Of a DNA stretch of 6,771 nt, positions 5,277-6,771 are shown piece by piece; within the stretch, counting starts at the first letter, position 1; the number at the start of each line of letters is the position of its first letter. The position numbers and the translations under genes are program-made. Origin of the DNA: Bacteroidetes bacterium QH_10_64_37 (GTDB taxonomy: Bacteria; Bacteroidota; Rhodothermia; Rhodothermales; Salinibacteraceae); the NCBI GenBank assembly GCA_003023105.1, contig PXSZ01000056.1, positions 1 to 6,771 on the forward strand. The letters run 5' to 3'. The notes beneath the pieces were generated by a model that worked only from the letters and a program-made list of their open reading frames with translations, searched no databases and was not told the origin of the DNA.

Positions 5277-6575
5277 CTACGCCACGACAAAGTCGTACAG
5301 CGGAAATTGATCGCACAGGGCGTTCACCTCCCGCTCCACGGCCGACTGTACCTCCTCATTCTCCGGGGCCTGGAGCACCCGGTCGATCAGCTCCGCCACC
5401 CGGACAAACTCGTCCGGACCGAAGCCGCGCGTGGTCATGGCGGGGGTGCCCAGGCGCAGGCCGCTGGTCACGAAGGGGCTCTTGTCGTCGAAGGGGACCA
5501 TGTTCTTGTTGGCGGTGATGCCCGCTTCTTCGAGGGCCTGCTCGGCCGTCTTGCCGGTAAGGCCCTTGTTGCGCAGGTCGATGAGGACGAGGTGGTTGTC
5601 GGTGCCGCCGGAGACGAGATCGTACCCCCGTTCTCTGAGCGCGGCGCCCATCGCCTTTGCATTCTCGACGATCTGCTGCGAGTAGTCGCGGAAGTCGGGG
5701 CGGAGCGCCTCCTTGAACGCCACGGCCTTCGCGGCGATCACGTGCATGAGCGGGCCGCCCTGCGTGCCGGGGAAGACGGCCGAGTCGAGCAGTTCGCTCA
5801 TCATTTTGGTCCGCCCGCTCTTGCGCGCCGTCTTGCCGAAGGGGTTCTCGTAGTCCTTCCCCACCAGAATCATCCCGCCGCGCGGGCCGCGGAGCGTCTT
5901 GTGGGTGGTAGTGGTCACCACGTGGGTGTGCGGCATCGGATCGGTGAGCACGTCGCCCGCGATGAGGCCGGCCGTGTGGGCCATGTCCATCCAGAGGAGG
6001 GCGTCCACTTCGTCGGCCACCTCGCGGAACGCCTCGTAGTTGAAGTCGCGCGGGTAGGCGCTCGCCCCGATCGAGATCATCTTGGGCTGCACCTCCTTGG
6101 CCCGGTCGCGCACCTTGTTCATGTCGATGCGGCCGGTGTCTTCCTCCACGCCGTAGTACTCGGCGTTGTAGAGGATGCCGGAGAAGTTGACGGGTGAGCC
6201 GTGGGTGAGGTGCCCGCCGTGCGACAGGTCGAGCCCGAGGAAGGTGTCGCCCGGCTCCAGGAGGGTAAGGTAAACCGCCGCGTTGGCCTGGGCGCCCGCG
6301 TGCGGCTGAACGTTGACCCAGTCGCAGTCGTAAAGCTCTTTTGCCCGATCGCGGGCCAACTCTTCGGCCTGGTCCACAAATTTGCAGCCGCCGTAGTACC
6401 GCTTGCCCGGCAGGCCCTCGGCGTACTTGTTCGTGAGGGCCGTGCCCATCGCCTCCAGGACAGCGCGGGAGGCAAAGTTTTCGGAGGCGATCAGCTCCAG
6501 ACCGTCGTTCTGGCGCTGCACCTCCTTCTGAATAACATCGTAGATCTCGGGATCCTCGTTGCGGAGCGCACTCAT
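5277..6575 (-). CDS. glyA: Serine hydroxymethyltransferase
   Basis: A full-length 432-residue cytoplasmic PLP enzyme that interconverts serine plus tetrahydrofolate with glycine plus 5,10-methylene-THF, the main one-carbon source for purine, thymidylate and methionine synthesis. It is very well conserved. LIASENFAS (28-36) and [15 protein letters not shown] (49-63) hold substrate and dimer residues. SHGGHLTHG (118-126) includes the histidine that stacks on [13 protein letters not shown] (195-204) supplies D197 and H200. [14 protein letters not shown] (221-234) has the Schiff-base lysine K226. [10 protein letters not shown] (354-363) and [14 protein letters not shown] (371-384) complete the fold. 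The start ATG 6575 gives the usual N-terminus [13 protein letters not shown]. No Shine-Dalgarno precedes it. On the minus strand upstream, TCCATTTG (6626-6619) is one base off the Bacteroidota -7 box TANNTTTG, but I found no properly spaced -33 TTG. The next gene downstream, a phosphoribosyltransferase, is 98 bp away. Confidence 0.98.
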   Translation of the reverse strand: MSALRNEDPEIYDVIQKEVQRQNDGLELIASENFASRAVLEAMGTALTNKYAEGLPGKRYYGGCKFVDQAEELARDRAKELYDCDWVNVQPHAGAQANAAVYLTLLEPGDTFLGLDLSHGGHLTHGSPVNFSGILYNAEYYGVEEDTGRIDMNKVRDRAKEVQPKMISIGASAYPRDFNYEAFREVADEVDALLWMDMAHTAGLIAGDVLTDPMPHTHVVTTTTHKTLRGPRGGMILVGKDYENPFGKTARKSGRTKMMSELLDSAVFPGTQGGPLMHVIAAKAVAFKEALRPDFRDYSQQIVENAKAMGAALRERGYDLVSGGTDNHLVLIDLRNKGLTGKTAEQALEEAGITANKNMVPFDDKSPFVTSGLRLGTPAMTTRGFGPDEFVRVAELIDRVLQAPENEEVQSAVEREVNALCDQFPLYDFVVA

Positions 6576-6672
6576 CGGAAACGGGGAAATTGGAGCAGCG
6601 ATGCAGGAGAAATCAAATGGACATCCAACAAGCTACCACAGCGCGGGGACAACGTGAAGCCGGAGGCGCAAC

Positions 6673-6754
6673 GGTTGGAAGCGTGGAGGTATGGATGTAT
6701 GGAAGCGCAACCCGTCCACTCCTCCACCCTTCCAAACTTCCACACCTCCAAACC
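6673..6754. repeat. Facing arrays of tandem octamers (TGGANGNN), imperfect inverted repeat
   Basis: Four back-to-back 8-nt units of the form TGGANGYR occupy 6676-6707 on the plus strand. Five units of TGGANGNN occupy 6750-6711 on the minus strand. Only CAA (6708-6710) separates the arrays. As a result the whole block folds as a long imperfect hairpin with many G-T pairs, from GGTT at 6673 to AACC at 6754. GCGCAAC also occurs twice 39 bp apart (6666-6672 and 6705-6711). It lies about 100 bp upstream of glyA. The gene beyond the window edge is unknown, so the block could be a shared 3' end signal or a non-coding repeat. Confidence 0.75.
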
Positions 6755-6771
6755 TAATGCGTCATCGCGTA

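Noticed and set aside
4366..5310. 314-codon plus-strand open frame across tatC start, spacer and phosphoribosyltransferase
   Set aside because: No domain is visible and it is antisense to a gene with an intact PRPP motif.
5217..6197. 326-codon plus-strand open frame opposite glyA
   Set aside because: Antisense shadow of serine hydroxymethyltransferase; rich in H, R and G without a motif.

Overview
This 6.8 kb stretch of GC-rich bacterial chromosome has one tRNA gene and six protein genes. The tRNA-Arg(CCG) lies at the left edge on the minus strand. An ArsN2-type acetyltransferase gene (plus strand) follows. Then come five minus-strand genes, in the order they are read from right to left: serine hydroxymethyltransferase (glyA), an orotate-type phosphoribosyltransferase, the Tat translocase subunit TatC, a C-terminal-processing S41 protease with a PDZ domain, and a small class I SAM methyltransferase of the METTL7/TMT1 type.

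Several features suggest a GC-rich member of the Bacteroidota/Rhodothermota, such as Salinibacter or a relative. TatC has the long first periplasmic loop common in Bacteroidota. The S41 protease has a long helical tail. Most genes lack a clear Shine-Dalgarno sequence, as is usual in that group; the protease gene is the exception. This assignment is an inference from protein character and composition; no marker gene in the window proves it.

The minus-strand genes are separated by about 98, 182, 204 and 237 bp (glyA/PRT, PRT/tatC, tatC/ctp, ctp/methyltransferase). They look like separately transcribed housekeeping genes rather than a tight operon. Their roles are one-carbon/serine-glycine metabolism, nucleotide synthesis or salvage, export of folded proteins, envelope proteolysis and thiol or small-molecule methylation. 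No shared pathway is evident. The protease and TatC both belong to envelope biology, and their adjacency is the only functional pairing that suggests itself.

The most unusual content is in the spacers. Three consecutive spacers carry the same 10-mer GACGGCGGTC (or its complement) built into small perfect hairpins, most with a GGCG loop. The PRT/tatC spacer also has a 19-bp tandem duplication running through the PRT stop codon, and a 14-codon leader ORF ending 4 nt before the tatC start. Upstream of glyA, four plus-strand and five minus-strand tandem octamers of the form TGGANGNN face each other as a long imperfect inverted repeat. I see no mobile element, CRISPR array, defence system or biosynthetic cluster.
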